Source of the DNA: Corythucha ciliata
Taxonomy: Eukaryota; Arthropoda; Insecta; Hemiptera; Tingidae
Direction of reading: 5' to 3'
Length of the DNA stretch: 64,000 nt
Assembly: GCA_038030265.1 (NCBI GenBank)
Contig: CM075940.1
Coordinates: forward strand, 17,993,604-18,057,603
In this document: positions 11,235 through 27,581 of the stretch, one piece after another
How positions within the stretch are numbered: the first letter of the stretch is position 1
Layout: each line of letters starts with the position of its first letter
The notes under the pieces: model-generated
What the model saw: the letters and a program-made list of their open reading frames with translations, nothing else
Databases searched by the model: none
Told to the model about the DNA's origin: nothing
Program-made: the position numbers and the translations under genes

Positions 11235-13455
11235 CTACCAAGGAAAAACAGATCTTTCCCTCATGATCTTGACGCCGAATCTGTCGAATTCATCTTTAGT
11301 AATCCACAATTCTTGCGCCGATTCTAAACATGCAAGAATGGTTGCTCCTTTCCATGCAATCACTGAGGGGTCCATGTCTTTAGCATTGACGATAACATCC
11401 ATTTGATCTATTAGCGGGACAAACTTGAATGTAGAGAGGAATTTAGTGTTTTATTTGTCTTCAAAGTTTCTCTCACCGGGTTTCAATGACCGAGGAATAA
11501 TCGCATTCAGCCTATTTTTAAGCCAATTCGCGATGCCTTTGAACTTGAGGCCTCCTCCAACAATAAGAATCGTAGAAAACATTTTCCTCTTCAGATCGTC
11601 GCTTCCTTTCCAGAAAAAGAAAAAAAAATGAATTCCCGAGCTGCGGCATTAAAAAAACATCAACTCACCACATCGTTGAACGCTTTGCAAGACCGCCTGA
11701 TCTAGACCAAGCAACTGCGATTGAGCGATGCTAAATTCAATGTCACCGCTAGTGTCAATATCGACTATTTCTTCATCGTTGATGTCACCTGTTGCCTCTG
11801 GCGCCTCTTTCGTTACCTTTCTCTGTAGAACGGAATTGAATGGTTTTAAACGTTCGTGAAAGATGGGTTATTATGGCCTCCTGTGCCATGCATCCCTCCC
11901 TTTTCACCGGTCCCAGGGCTTACCCGACTCTCTCTGAGGTATTCAGCGTCATGAGGGTCGGACGAGTCACCAGTATCGCGAATCTGAGTAGCATTTGGTC
12001 GATCAACTGTTCGGCAAAACAGCTCAGGATAGAACAGCCCTAAAGGAGCTATCATACACTCATCACCTATCTATGAGACAAAAAAAAAGGTGGTCGCTAA
12101 ATAAAATTTGAGTACATCAAACAGAAAATACCTGAATCGTGTACTTGAGGACTGGTTTCATAGGTTGTCGAACGATGAATGTCTTCTCCTGACACCCGCA
12201 CACGTCTAGATTGACGTGGCAACACTCCTGTTTCAGTTTTTCGAGTAGTAGAGCGTCGAAAGGATTACCCGAATTGCACTCTTTGTACGGGAAACCCCCC
12301 CGGTTCAAAAGCCAGAAAAAACACTGTGTGATGTCGCCACCTAAAATTGTTTCATACATGAAAATTAAGAAAGAACAAGCCTCACGATTGGGGGGAGGGG
12401 AGGGTATACCTCCGTACGGCAAACGAACGCGAGTCGCCGTGTGACTAATAGCGTCTTCAACGCAAGAAACCGAGGTTTTCATGTGACCACAATCAATGAC
12501 GCATGCTGTGGCTAGTCCAGCTCCGAATGTTGCAGCAACATGATCCTGTGGGGAGGACCAATGGGAGGAGGGGAAATAGACTTTTTATGCTTGAACAACA
12601 ACTGCCATACCTGAAGAAGAAACGCGGATTCAAAACCCATATCCAGCACTATGTTCAAGAGTTCTTTCAAATATGGCCTATTATAAACGTCCGGTATTAC
12701 GACTACAGCTTTATAACTCTGGATGATGGAATAAGGACAAAGAAATAAGGTTATACACCACCCTCCTTCTCAAGTAGGGCATACCTTAAGATCGCCCAAA
12801 GATATGTTGAGCCTGTGTTCAATTATGTAGCTCCAGATGTACTCAATATCCGCCAAAACCGAAGTTAAACTCCCGTTAATACCACCGTGAACGTTGAAAT
12901 CTCCTCTCCTAACTGGATAATGGATATTATACCCTTCTTTCAAATACAGAACCTAAAAGACGTTAAACATGCGCTGAGAAGCGTAAAAAAAAAGTACACA
13001 CAAGCGTGGTTTACATCGTTTCCAACAACCGTCTCGACATTCGTTTTCCTCCACTGAGTGTTCGCTCCACTTATCATCTCAGGGCGAGCTCGTTTATTAT
13101 ACTGCGAGATTTGCTGTGGAGGCGTCGCGTAGCGTTTTTGACCGTCCGACATGATGCACGACTGAAGAACGTGCGATACTTGAAGACGGTGGCCGTCAAG
13201 TTCAGCTTCTGTTTCAATCGACTGAATAGAGGAATAAAAAAGAAAGAATCCGAACGCATAAAATAGACTCCTCACGTTTGACGTGCACACAGGCGGGAGA
13301 AGAGTGTCGCAGTGGTGGGTACCGTTCACGTAGCGTTTTCGAGCAATGGCGTGAAGCTCGACGTGAGGATTCAAATCAGACGCTCGGCCTATTTTCAAGT
13401 ACATCGATCCAGGTTGTATGACGATTATGTTTTGATGGTTGGTGACCGGAGCCAA
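11235..13455 (-). CDS. ACTR8: Actin-related protein 8 (INO80 chromatin-remodelling subunit)
   Basis: ARP8 forms part of the nuclear actin/Arp module of INO80, which contacts linker DNA during nucleosome sliding. Exons on minus: 13276-13455, 13015-13221, 12785-12952, 12611-12718, 12410-12545, 12132-12340, 11924-12070, 11669-11822, 11477-11605, 11235-11423 (about 540 codons; animal ARP8 is about 600-625). Recognisable blocks: IIVIQPGSMYLKIGRASD at the start of the actin fold, TPPQQISQYNKRARP, NIHYPVRRGDFNVH, LTSVLADIEYIWS, TACVIDCGHMKTSVSCVED (nucleotide-site region), CFFWLLNRGGFPYKEC, LGLFYPELF, ILIVGGGLKFKG, MDPSVIAWKGATILACLES, and the final tryptophan before TAG. The extreme N-terminal exon was not found. 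The junction between the last two exons is one base out of phase with canonical sites (see findings). Confidence 0.95.
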
Positions 13456-13806
13456 CTGAAATAAAACGTCACAAAAAGCACCACAAATGACTTGTTTTTT
13501 TCATCGGCGCCGACACCCCCCTCCCTCCGGCTGGGCCAGATACCCCCTCAAGGCACTTTAGTTATGGATGAGAAGCCACTGCCATAAGCCACGCGTTGTT
13601 TGAACTGTCGCAGTAGTCTTTATGTACTTGAAATGGAAACGCTGTCCCTCTATTGACTGCTCGAGTCAGACCGTAGGCTGCAACTACCGCCTGAACAGGG
13701 TCATGGAGTTTGAAAAACTAGGGGCAAGCATCCAGTCTCTTGCTGCGGAACTCCTAAAGACGTGGCTTGCACCTAGGCCGGTTCCGACCTTTTACTGGCC
13801 TGTATA
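13456..13806. other. Upstream of ACTR8; nothing firm
   Basis: Should contain or precede the missing first exon of ACTR8 (about 30-50 residues by comparison with relatives). No ATG exon with a donor in suitable phase could be singled out. Confidence 0.3.
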
Positions 13807-14651
13807 CAGGGTGTTCCAGGAGGAAACGTCAATACTTGCACGTGTTGTACTACTAAGTAGGGCGAACCAAAATGACTACATGGACGTAGGTTCGGAAACG
13901 CTTTGTTTCTGAGTTACAGGGAATTTAGTGTTATTTAAGCCAAATCACCTCTTTTCCACAAAAAGCGGTCTTAACGGACTAACCGTTCAACATTGAACAA
14001 AATAAACTACTTTCTGAAAAGAGCACAAAATGTAACATTGGAAAAATCAGGAATAACATATTAAAATCGTCTTTATGTACGTTTATTTATTGTTGAAAAT
14101 ATCGAAAAAGTGTTACATTGAATTTTCGTGTTTCTTTCAGAGGCGAATTTCGCTCAATCTTCAGTTGGTCGGGCATTGACCAATTATTTTAAAAACATGC
14201 CCATCATTTGAGCTTTCAATTGACGTAAGAAAATTGAAAATCGGTTGAATTTTTACTGAGGTATGACACGAAAGGTTCGGAAAAACAGAACAAAATCGTC
14301 ACAATAAGCCATATTGCAACTGTCAGGTAAAACCCCCAAAAATTGTTTCCGACGTTAAAATAACCCCATAATTCAAAGAACCAAATAATTTAAGAAAAAT
14401 CAGTGCATCATGTCCATCATCATCATCTCCCCACCACTTTCAGAAATGTAGTTTATTTTGTTCTATGTTGAACGGTTAGTCCGTTAAGACCACTTCTTGT
14501 GGAAAAGAGGTGATTTGGCTTAAATAACACTAAATTCCCTGTAACTCTGAAACAAAGCGTTTCCGACCCTATGCCCACATAGTCATTTTGGTTCACCCTA
14601 CTTAGCAGTACAACATGTGCAAGTATTGACGTTTCCTTCTGGAACACCCTG
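13807..14651. mobile_element. Foldback DNA element with ~215-bp inverted arms (mariner-like ends)
   Basis: The left arm (13807-14018) begins CAGGGTGTTCC; the right arm (about 14440-14651) is its reverse complement and ends GGAACACCCTG. Both ends are flanked by TA, the usual target duplication of Tc1/mariner elements. The arms match along almost their whole length with a few substitutions and small indels. The ~420-bp centre has no recognisable transposase, so the element is non-autonomous. Confidence 0.75.
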
Positions 14652-17013
14652 TACATATAGCGTATTTGGCCCTGATACCCCAGCAGGAATGGACCCATCA
14701 GTCAGGCCTGATGAAAGGGTCTTGAGTTCAAGGCTGAAAGGTGGCCCAATGAACTTAGAGTCGGAGAGTCCCTACTTTATTCTCTCCCTCACCCTCACTC
14801 GATCAATGTCTCTCTGATTAAGTACCTCTACCACCCAATGGATGACCAAGCATCCTTTACTTTGCATAAAATCCTCCTACTTGCAACACTTACCTTTCTC
14901 TATGAAGTATTAATTCAGAAAATATACTGGAATACTCACTCTTTCAGATTCGTCTTCCATTGCCTGAATTTTAGCCTGACACTGTTCGGGGCTCACATAA
15001 TCAGCAATGAACAAATGAAAAGGTCATATTGTACGATTCTAAAACATAACAACCAGTTTAATTAAATAAATTTAATTGACTAACACCTAACGAAAACCGG
15101 CACAGTGATTACAAGAGAGGATGGCACGCATGTCCACAGATATGGGCGGCTGTAATTTAAACGTTGTTTCACACTATTATAGCAGTAGAAAAAATATAAC
15201 ATTAGGTTTTCATTGGTTTTTATCGAACTATACAATCGCTGGTTTTGGATCATTAAATGATTTAACATGCGATTATTTGGTATTGAGAAGCTGTTTATTG
15301 AAGGGGACGTTTAAAGGCATAGGTGACGTACGTTAGGCTGCCTGAGAAAGGGAACGCCGAAAATCTCATGGATAACGAGAACGACGAGGACGGGACGGAC
15401 GCTATTTCTTATCTCAACGACATTTTTTGATGAACTATTTTCAATTCTTGATTATTTTCGTTAGAATTTCGTTGATTATTTTTGTTTGATGAAATTGACT
15501 TGAATGGTCCAGACATCCCGCTTGGTGCCGTTCGTTGTTTTCCATCAATATACCACTCGAGATCACCGTGAGTGTTTTGTTTTGTCGTTATTACTTTTCA
15601 ACTTGATTGGTAGGTCTGGCCAGTCCATGAGACGGAACTTGACATTAGGGTTGCCAGAACTCCGGATTTTGCCGAAATGCCTAATTTTTCGGGCTCGAAG
15701 TGACACCAACGACATTCCCTTCTAAATAAATTACGGTATTGACCGAAAAATGCTACACGTTTTCATAACGCTGCTGCTTTTTTTTTTTTTTTTTTTTTTT
15801 TGTTAGGATTAAATCACTTCTAGCTGCAATCACTTTCTGACCCCAACCACAAAAATCATCAACCACTCAAATCCACAAAAACCCATCAAACACAAAAATA
15901 CGTCAACCACAAGAATGTTTTAAACGCAAGAAAGCTCTGACCAAATCTATATCAGCAGCTCTACGACCCTTCCGTGGGCCTAGAAAACGTAATCCCCCAG
16001 TACCTACTGTTCATGAAGTAGGTAAATAAAAATTTGATTTTAACCAAAAAATCTGGTTGTATTCAAAAAATAGACTAAACCGTTCCAAAATATTGATATT
16101 CGCAGCAGTTGAACCGAAAAATTAGCCCTAGCGACTGTTGGCCGACCATTGGGGTCAAGAAAATTTATTTTTATTTCCCCTGCCAAAAACTAAATATTTG
16201 GCCAACAAATGAATAATTTTACTTCCTATTAACCCACGCGGAACGAAAACTTCACCATCCGCAGAAACTGGTTATCTGGTTATGAAATCGCCCAGTTGAT
16301 TGAACCATGAACCACTTGGTTAACCGTAGAAAATAGCATATAGCCCCAAAACCGGCCCCCAAACTTCAAACCGCAAATAGATTTAATCACAAATACGCTC
16401 AAACCATAAGACGTTTTAACCCTTCAAGAAGACCACGTGCAGATTGACCGAAAAAAATTCAGTTAGGCCCAACCAATTTTTGACCTCTAACCGCTTTCAG
16501 TTTGGTCCTTTGATGGGCGCTCAGGTGTCTTCATAATACCATGTGAATGTACATAATATCTCCGGGCAAAGAGCCTCGGCTATCTGGCAACCCTAGTTGT
16601 CAACCGTTTCATTTCTCTTCTCAGCAGTGAAAGTACTCTTCTGACACCAAAATAATTTTTTTAGTGGGGGTCCCTTCAAATTTTCCCCAGTGCCTGGGTT
16701 GAAAGATTCTTTCTCCCCATATTTCGACTTCTTCCATCAAAACCGACTCTCCTCATCTCTCCTTGATGCTCTGAACACACGACTCATCACTCCTATAAAA
16801 TGCCCATGAACATCATCAACTTACATGAGAATATGAGCCTTTCGAGAAGAGAGACTGATGAACGCAACAGAATGATTCGATCGCGAAGGACTGACTATCG
16901 TCAGTGTAAAAGTGTTTTCTCTGGAGCCCGTTATCTCTTTGAATGCGGTTAGTGTTTTCCCACGAATTACCCAAGATGATTTGACGTCTGAGGAGACATT
17001 TTTTTGTGTGTAG
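14652..17013. other. Spacer; expected first exon of cyclin Q not located
   Basis: Contains a T run (15778-15801) and AT-rich unique sequence. An ATG at 15370 opens a 20-codon acidic frame that ends without a splice donor, so it is not a convincing first exon. On the minus strand, about 14948-14990 reads as a short hydrophilic exon (EQCQAKIQAMEDES) with a GTGAGT donor; it may belong to an unrecognised gene but has no supported start. Confidence 0.3.
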
Positions 17014-17910
17014 GGTACAAACTGAGAGCAGATCCGGTCACCATTGCCACTGGAGCGACGATATACCATTTGTTTTTCAGGGAGTGTCACGAGAATTATT
17101 ATGATAAATATGTGCGTTTATTCCCTGTACCGTGTCTTTTTTTCTTCAATTTTTTGGACGACATGGACTTGATTCCAGCTAATAGCCGCCACTGCCTTGT
17201 TCATCGCCGGTAAAATAAAAAACGAGTCCTATCAACTCAGAGACGTTATAAATGTCGCACACCAGACAATCAACAGAGGTTTAGTAACGATGGACCTTAA
17301 GGAAGACTATTGGCTACGCAGGGACGCCATAGTTCAGTGTGAACTTCTAATGATGAGAGCCCTCAAATTTCAATTAAATTTAGTCGTTACCCCTCATAAG
17401 GTACAAGACTTTCATTGGTTATGTATATTGTTCAACAAATTATGTCTTTCGCCCAGCATCTACTCCATTACCTCGAAACGCTTCGAAGCTGGCTTCCAAG
17501 GCAAGACTGGGACACAGTGCCCATATGCCAGTCTGCATTTTCATTTCTACAGGTTCACTCACGTTTCAAATTCAGCCCAGTCGTTCCATTATTACCCTCA
17601 AACATTTTCATTTTGTAGGACTTTTATCATGATCCTTCAGTATTGAATTATTCCCCCCATCTTATCGCCCTTGCCTGTATAAGTCTCTCTCTGCAATGCT
17701 ACGGAGTCGATGTTCCATTCGTGAAAGACACTGATCACACTAGTTGGTACACGGTAGGTTTTATTCTCGTATAGAGTTCGAAAACGTGTAGTTTTGATCG
17801 TTTTTGAACAAACACAGTATTTGAACCAAGACGCTCGGAAAGAAGTTATTTGGAGCATCATGGAAACTCTCATGGACATTTACAATAAGGAGTCAAACGC
17901 CCACGACTGA
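17014..17910 (+). CDS. CCNQ: Cyclin Q (CDK10-activating cyclin), N-terminus missing
   Basis: Cyclin Q (FAM58A, cyclin M) activates CDK10, which phosphorylates ETS2; loss causes STAR syndrome in people. Exons: 17014-17111, 17179-17400, 17457-17552, 17619-17753, 17818-17910, all with in-frame GT/AG junctions, giving about 213 residues of the usual 240-250. Family blocks: YKLRADPVTIATGATIYHLF (first cyclin helix), IAATALFIAGKI, YQLRDVINVAHQ, LRRDAIVQCELLMMRALKFQ, HLLHYLETLRSWLPR, SPHLIALACISLSLQCYGV (second cyclin box), then a short C-terminal tail ending at TGA. The first exon, encoding about 30-40 residues, should end with one base of a split codon before 17014 and was not found. Confidence 0.93.
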
Positions 17911-19896
17911 AAATTCTTCAGTCTTTTTTATTTGTACATTCGTTCAAAAATAATTGTATTCAATTTTTAAATTTTGACTGATTTCCCGGTGTTTCTGTTT
18001 TATTATTTTACTGTCCTTGCCCCTTCCTCCTTGACAATCCATGGCCCTATTCAGACGGTAGTCACAAACTACGGTCTGAAAAAGGGACTGCGTTTCCATT
18101 CCAATTACAATGAGGCCACAGCAACCGGTTCAGATGGAGTCAGCAGCGCTTAGCCAGAGCTGGGCAGTAACGGATTAATGATGTCGTTACTTTTTGGTCG
18201 GAAACCCCTCACCCACAGGCCACGGAGGTAGAACACCATACAGAGTTGTTCTCAAGGAGCAACACTGAAGGGGTGGGGACGTACAGGGCAACCTCCCCTC
18301 CGCTTCATGATTGTTCATTTCTCCAAGGGATATGACTGTATGGCCGAAAATCGTTCATTTTTCCCTACAACTTTCCTCCAACACTTGAAATTGAAAATCA
18401 TCATCCTGTAGCTTTATTACTCACTCTTTTAGCTCCGAGACTCAACCGCTCTGCCTAAACACGAACATTTCGCCAACATCGCGTTTTATAGTTTTTTTCG
18501 ATTTAAGCCGCAAATTAGCTCCAGGAATTTGGCATAAAGCATAGCCCAACCTGATTCTGGCTGGCCAAGCAGACGTTTGGCCCAAGGGTGCAGTCGGAAC
18601 AGGACAAGCGTTGGTTGCTTCCCACCTTTCTAAATCCATATCGATCAGCTATTCAGAAACCGTCAATTAACGGGCTATTAGGCGTCAAAACTGAATATTT
18701 TGCTCTTGATTCTTTTGAAATTTCACCATAGAAACAGACTTTCCATATATCAATAACGACCGTTTTTCGTAGGGATATTGTCAATTTTTACCGAGACTGT
18801 AAAAATCGCTTGAAAACTGACGATTTCGCCACCCTCTCCTCCTCAGGACTGACGATTCGAGCCAAAAACTACAAATTTAGACCCCGGAATCTGATTGAAT
18901 TGATCCTGAGGACGTGGAATAGTCACGAAACTGCAAAGATTCAATTAAATTGCCAGTTTCTAGGCTAAATACCCTAGAAGGATGCTAAAGAGGCGAGATT
19001 CGAAAGGTGAATAGCCTCGAAAGTACGAGTTTCCTGGCGAACTTTTCTTGAAATGCAAATTTGGGGCTAAATAGCCACGAAACTGCTTGCTTACAAGGAT
19101 AAACAGCTGTGAAATCGCTATTTTAGGGGGAAAACAAAAATTTCAAAGCAATATTTCTTTTCAACGAGTCATAAGATGATCAAGCTGATGTAGTCAGACT
19201 TTACATGGCTAAATAGCAGTGCAATTGCAACGTAGGAGCTAAATATCCGCGAAATTGCAAGTTGCTCGTTTTTATTTCTGTTAAATTGCTAGTTTGGAAG
19301 CTAAAAACGCTAAAATTTCATGGGGTTCGATAAATGAATAGCCGCAAAATTCCAAGTTTAAGAGCTAAGTATCAGCGAATTTTCTTTTAGTGGGCGCGTA
19401 TACCGGGCTAGCCAGCCCTGACAGCGCCCCTAACTTTAACGAATAGCCGCGAAATAGCAACATGTTGAGCTAAATATTCACGAAATCCGAAGCTTCGGGT
19501 ATTCTTTTCAGCAAAATTGCAATAAGTTTCGGGACCGTTTTTTGTGGTCTCGTGAGTCACGAAATGCCTCCTGAAATCGGGGATAAGCCATTTTTCTGAA
19601 TTTTAGCCTATGGTATTTTCCTGTGGAAGAGCACATCAGCGTTTTTTCTCAGATTTGCCGCCGTACCCCCCCCCCCCCCTATTCATTTATGCAACGCACT
19701 TCACATCGTGGCTTAGATGTGGCCGCCATTCCCGAGGTTTCAGCGATTACACGATGTGAGGAATAAACCGGGTGACATGGCGGAATCTGGCAGTCAGACT
19801 GGGAGCACTCAGCCAACGTTAGAACAAGGTCGGGGGGGGGGGGGGGGAGCGGTAAGCATCGTTGCGTTAAAAAAAAAATGATTCAAACGATGTGTT
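17911..19896. other. Spacer between CCNQ and VCP 3' ends
   Basis: No coding exon recognised. Contains a short hairpin at 18044-18086, the minisatellite-like array at 19010-19520 and long C (about 19669-19679) and G (about 19832-19847) runs. Confidence 0.4.
19010..19520. repeat. Degenerate minisatellite-like array (AATAGCCGCGAAATTGCAA form)
   Basis: Units of about 35-40 bases with the core GCTAAATA-CC-CGAAA-TGC-A and a T-rich spacer, strongly diverged. Related to the other CGAAATTG arrays of the window but with its own consensus (AGCTAAATAGCC), so it may be a subfamily. Confidence 0.5.
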
Positions 19897-19902
19897 TTTA
19901 TT
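19897..19902 (-). terminator. Candidate poly(A) signal AATAAA for VCP
   Basis: TTTATT on the plus strand, AATAAA in the sense of VCP, about 395 bases beyond its stop codon. Hexamers are frequent in AT-rich DNA, so this is only a candidate. Confidence 0.25.
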
Positions 19903-20296
19903 GTTTTAAGATATTAAGTTCTAAACCGAGAAGGCAATTTTTCAATTACTTTCTTCGGCAATGCCTCAATCACTGAGCAGAAGGAAAACATGTCGGAATA
20001 AAAGTACTTCTCTTGCAGAATAAGATCCATTTTTTTCAAGTAATAAAAAAGTAGCTAAATTACCATTTTATGCGCCGGGATCTAGTTTTCACAAAATGGG
20101 CCAGAGACTATAACGGTAAAGAATAACGTATCTAAATGAGTAGAAAACTTTTTTTTTTTTCAAACAAAAAACTTAGGAGGGATAAGGGTGAAGAAACTTT
20201 TAAAAAAGATAGAAATTTGGACAAAGTGGACCGATAAACCGAAGAACTGAATAAAAAACTTTTTGAGGGGGAAATTAATTTAAAAGCTAGAGCCCT

Positions 20297-24262
<3,966 letters not shown>

Positions 24263-25280
24263 TTACATAGCGGAAGTTAGTTCACCCCCTCCCCCATCAC
24301 CAGCTTTTACTAATGGGTATATTGGGCAACTAGCCCGAAACAAAACTTGAATAGAAACATGGCACCCATTAGGACAAAACAAGGGTTCACGGTCTTAAAC
24401 GGAGCATTGCTGCACCGTAGGGATGGTGGGGAGGGGCATGCCAGCAAAGAGAGATAGGCCACTATCAAAATAATGAGAAATTCGTACTGCATTTTGCGTA
24501 CACTCCCATCCATCAACTTTTGCTCAACCTCAACTGGACCACCATGTACAACCATGAAAATTCAAAATTCGCCACCAGTCCCAGGGCCGAGACTAGGGAG
24601 GGACAAAGGGGGCACGTGCCCCCGGTGGCAACTTTGGGGTGCGGCTTTTTTTTTGTTTTTCGACGGATATTAGTATTATATCAATAGAAAACAAAAAACC
24701 TCACGTATCAACAACGACGATATTATAAAAGTATTTGCGTCAAAAAAAAAAAGCTCGCTAAATAAACTTCGTTAAATAATGCAAATGTCTCCCGTATAAA
24801 AGTACATTCTTGTCTAAAACGAACGTGTCAAAAGAAAGGCAAAAGGGCTCTCCAGCCGATAGCGTTATGTGCCCAAGTCCAAGATGAAGTGTCTATAGAG
24901 CTGGTATACGTACGCGGGACATTTCATTTCACTTTTTTCCCAAGAAGGGAGGACCGGGAAGTAAATCCATAAATATGCGCTGTCGTATGTTCAATGCATT
25001 TTCTTCCGGAAGACTTCAGTGACCAAGTGATTATTAATGTTACGTGATCATGATCCGTGCTGTGCATGCAGGCCTGGGCCTAGAATGATGGGCACAGGGG
25101 TCATGGTTCCTCTCTTGGAGTCGAGGTCATTCAGAACGGGTTGATGCTCAAATGAGGAATACAGTCGGTTCCTACCCAAAACTCGACAGATTGACCGCCT
25201 GCGTACCTTCAAGCCATGGGCGTAACGATGGATTGTCCGTGATTCATCGTTACCACGGAGACAAAACGGACGATTTCTAA

Positions 25281-25417
25281 GGGCCGTATTCATAGCCGTC
25301 ACTCAAGCTGGGTATTTCCTTAAGCGACTTCAAATCGGTTGTTTTAATTAGTGAATCACCAGTTACGAGTCGAAATGAGCGAATACTCAGCCTGAATGAC
25401 GACTATGAATACGGGCC
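25281..25417. mobile_element. Small foldback MITE
   Basis: The left end GGGCCGTATTCATAGCCGTC is matched by the right end GACGACTATGAATACGGGCC in inverted orientation, and pairing continues inward (CACTCAAGCTGGGTATT against AATACTCAGCCTGAATG). About 137 bases in total, no coding capacity. Confidence 0.7.
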
Positions 25418-25489
25418 TGAGTCTCATTTCTCTTCTTTCATGGCCGTGGTTACGTCAAGGGCGATAACCCAAGGATTTCACCCCTGAAC

Positions 25490-26335
25490 CCCCATTTCGT
25501 GGGTTTGACCTTCAATAGTCCGAACTTCACGGATTGCCGCACTCACAGAACCCAATCACGCGGGTTTTGCTCTCTTAAAGCAGCTAATTTCGCAGAATCA
25601 ACGTCAAGAAGCCAATTTCTCGGGTTTGACTCATTCAAAAAAGCAATTCCATGGTTTCGGCTCCTTCAATAAGGCGATTACGTGGGGGGGAGGGCACATA
25701 TAAAATCAAAATTTCGTTGATTTGACACACACATAACCCAATTTCGTCGTTTTAGCCGTTTTATATAGTTGCTTCAAGAACCAAATTTGCTCCTTTAAAG
25801 ACAACATTAGCCTGCTCGCCTCTTGGAATAACGTAATTTCACGGACTGGGGTTTCAGAAACCCATTTCGAGGGGTTGCCTCCCTGGTATCACGGATTTCA
25901 GACTTTTAAAATGAACATTTTGTGGGGGTCGCCTCACTTTAAAGATGAATTTTTCGACTCTGGTGCTTATCAAAAACAAAATTTCGTAGATATGGACCAT
26001 TCAAAATTACCATCGTGGGATTTAGCCGGCCCATTTTCTTCCGAAAAGAAATTTCACGGAGTTGCATTATTATAAAAACGCGGAGCTGGGTCACCCAAAA
26101 ATGCAATTTTTCGGGGTCATGAACACAATTCTGCGCTTTCGACCCCATCAGGGTTGGCTCAGTAAAATGACCAATTTTGCTCATTAAAATAACTAACTAA
26201 TCACCGATTTTACGCATTAAAAAACAGTACCTATTGCTGATTTAATGCTTTCAAACCCCAAATTTCACATATCTGGCCTTTTAAGAGACCAATTTCTTGG
26301 GTCTGGCTCACTTGAAACCAATTCTGCTGCTATCC
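25490..26335. repeat. Degenerate minisatellite-like array
   Basis: Longest array of the CGAAATTG family in the window: about 20 diverged units of 35-40 bases with the core CCAATTTCG-GGGTTTGGCTC-TTTAAA. Unit order is regular although sequence identity between neighbours is low. Confidence 0.6.
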
Positions 26336-27581
26336 AAGAGAGAGCGAAAGTGAGTGAATGAAACGGGTGTCCATATTGATCCCATTTGCAAGTTTTTTGG
26401 TCTCTAGTGCCAGCCCAGATTTTTTTGTTGGTTTATAGGAGGCCGGTCGTTTGGGAATCACAACAAAATTAATTTATAATTTAAGCTACATGTATTGGAC
26501 CGGGGAACGCATTTGACACTGCGATCATGCAGAATGTGTGTTCTCGTGGAGTTTTTCTTTACAAACAGTACCGGGCCCTATATTATCTTTATTTTTTCAT
26601 GCTTCGGGTAAACTCTCAACAGTCCATATCAAGTAGAATAATCGAAAAAAGTTGTATTTCTTAATAAGAAAAAAAGTTTTAATTGGATTGCATAGACTAA
26701 CCCCATAGGCATTTTCCTCCATGTATCCTCACTAGTTTACTTCACCATAAATCCGCAAGGTGGCAGACTCTTTGATGGGATATCCAAATTGAAGTAAACC
26801 CAATTGAAAATTGAAGGATACCCCAGGAAGTCGTTTCACTTAGTCGCCACATGAGCGCTGATGTATTTATGAAAGATGTCAATAGTCGAACTGCGAATTT
26901 CTAATAATTATTAGTCCATTCATTTCCACCCTCAGGCCAATTTTACAATTTTTCTGGGTTCGTATTTGATGCCATACGTCACTTTATTTCATTCGAATCA
27001 TAAAAAAATTTAACAAATGCCTAGGCTCCTTTTACTAGAGAACCTTTAAAACATAGGTACTGCAACACGGATTTCAGCGCCATATTTGGTCCCTCAGTTG
27101 TTAGGGTAAACAAAATATCATGAATGAAAAAAAATTGTCATCGTAACAGCAAACAAACGCGGAGCGCGTTTGACAGCGTTTAACAGACCGTTTCTCATGC
27201 AGGGAACGTCTGTAAATTCTTCTTAGAAAGGCCTTTTTGGTCGAAAAACTTACTCGTGTAAAAGGAGCTTCACACAATTAAATTTTATGATCAAAGTAGG
27301 ATTTTTTTCAAGTGGCAGATATTCCAAGCCCGAAATTGTCTGTTTGTGATCAGGTTAACATATTTTTGAGAATTACTCAACATAGTTCAAGCATGACCCC
27401 CCTCTCCCCACGGAATTTTGATTCCAGTCTTCCGGGAAAAGGAACCGGAAATATCAGGAAAAGTGGCTCCTATATCTTCCTTTTTCACTGGCGGTGTGCA
27501 ATTCCCCCACTGGATCTGGGATTGGTCTATGAATTATGCTTTCTTAGCAGTGCTTTTTAGCAATTTAACAAAGGGCATATA

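Noticed and set aside
15370..15429. ATG with acidic 20-codon frame as first exon of CCNQ
   Set aside because: No donor site in the frame and no similarity to the cyclin Q N-terminus.
24310..24555. Minus frame as first exon of VCP
   Set aside because: The VCP N-terminus needs only a few residues before DDLSTAIL; this frame has no donor at a suitable point and no similarity.
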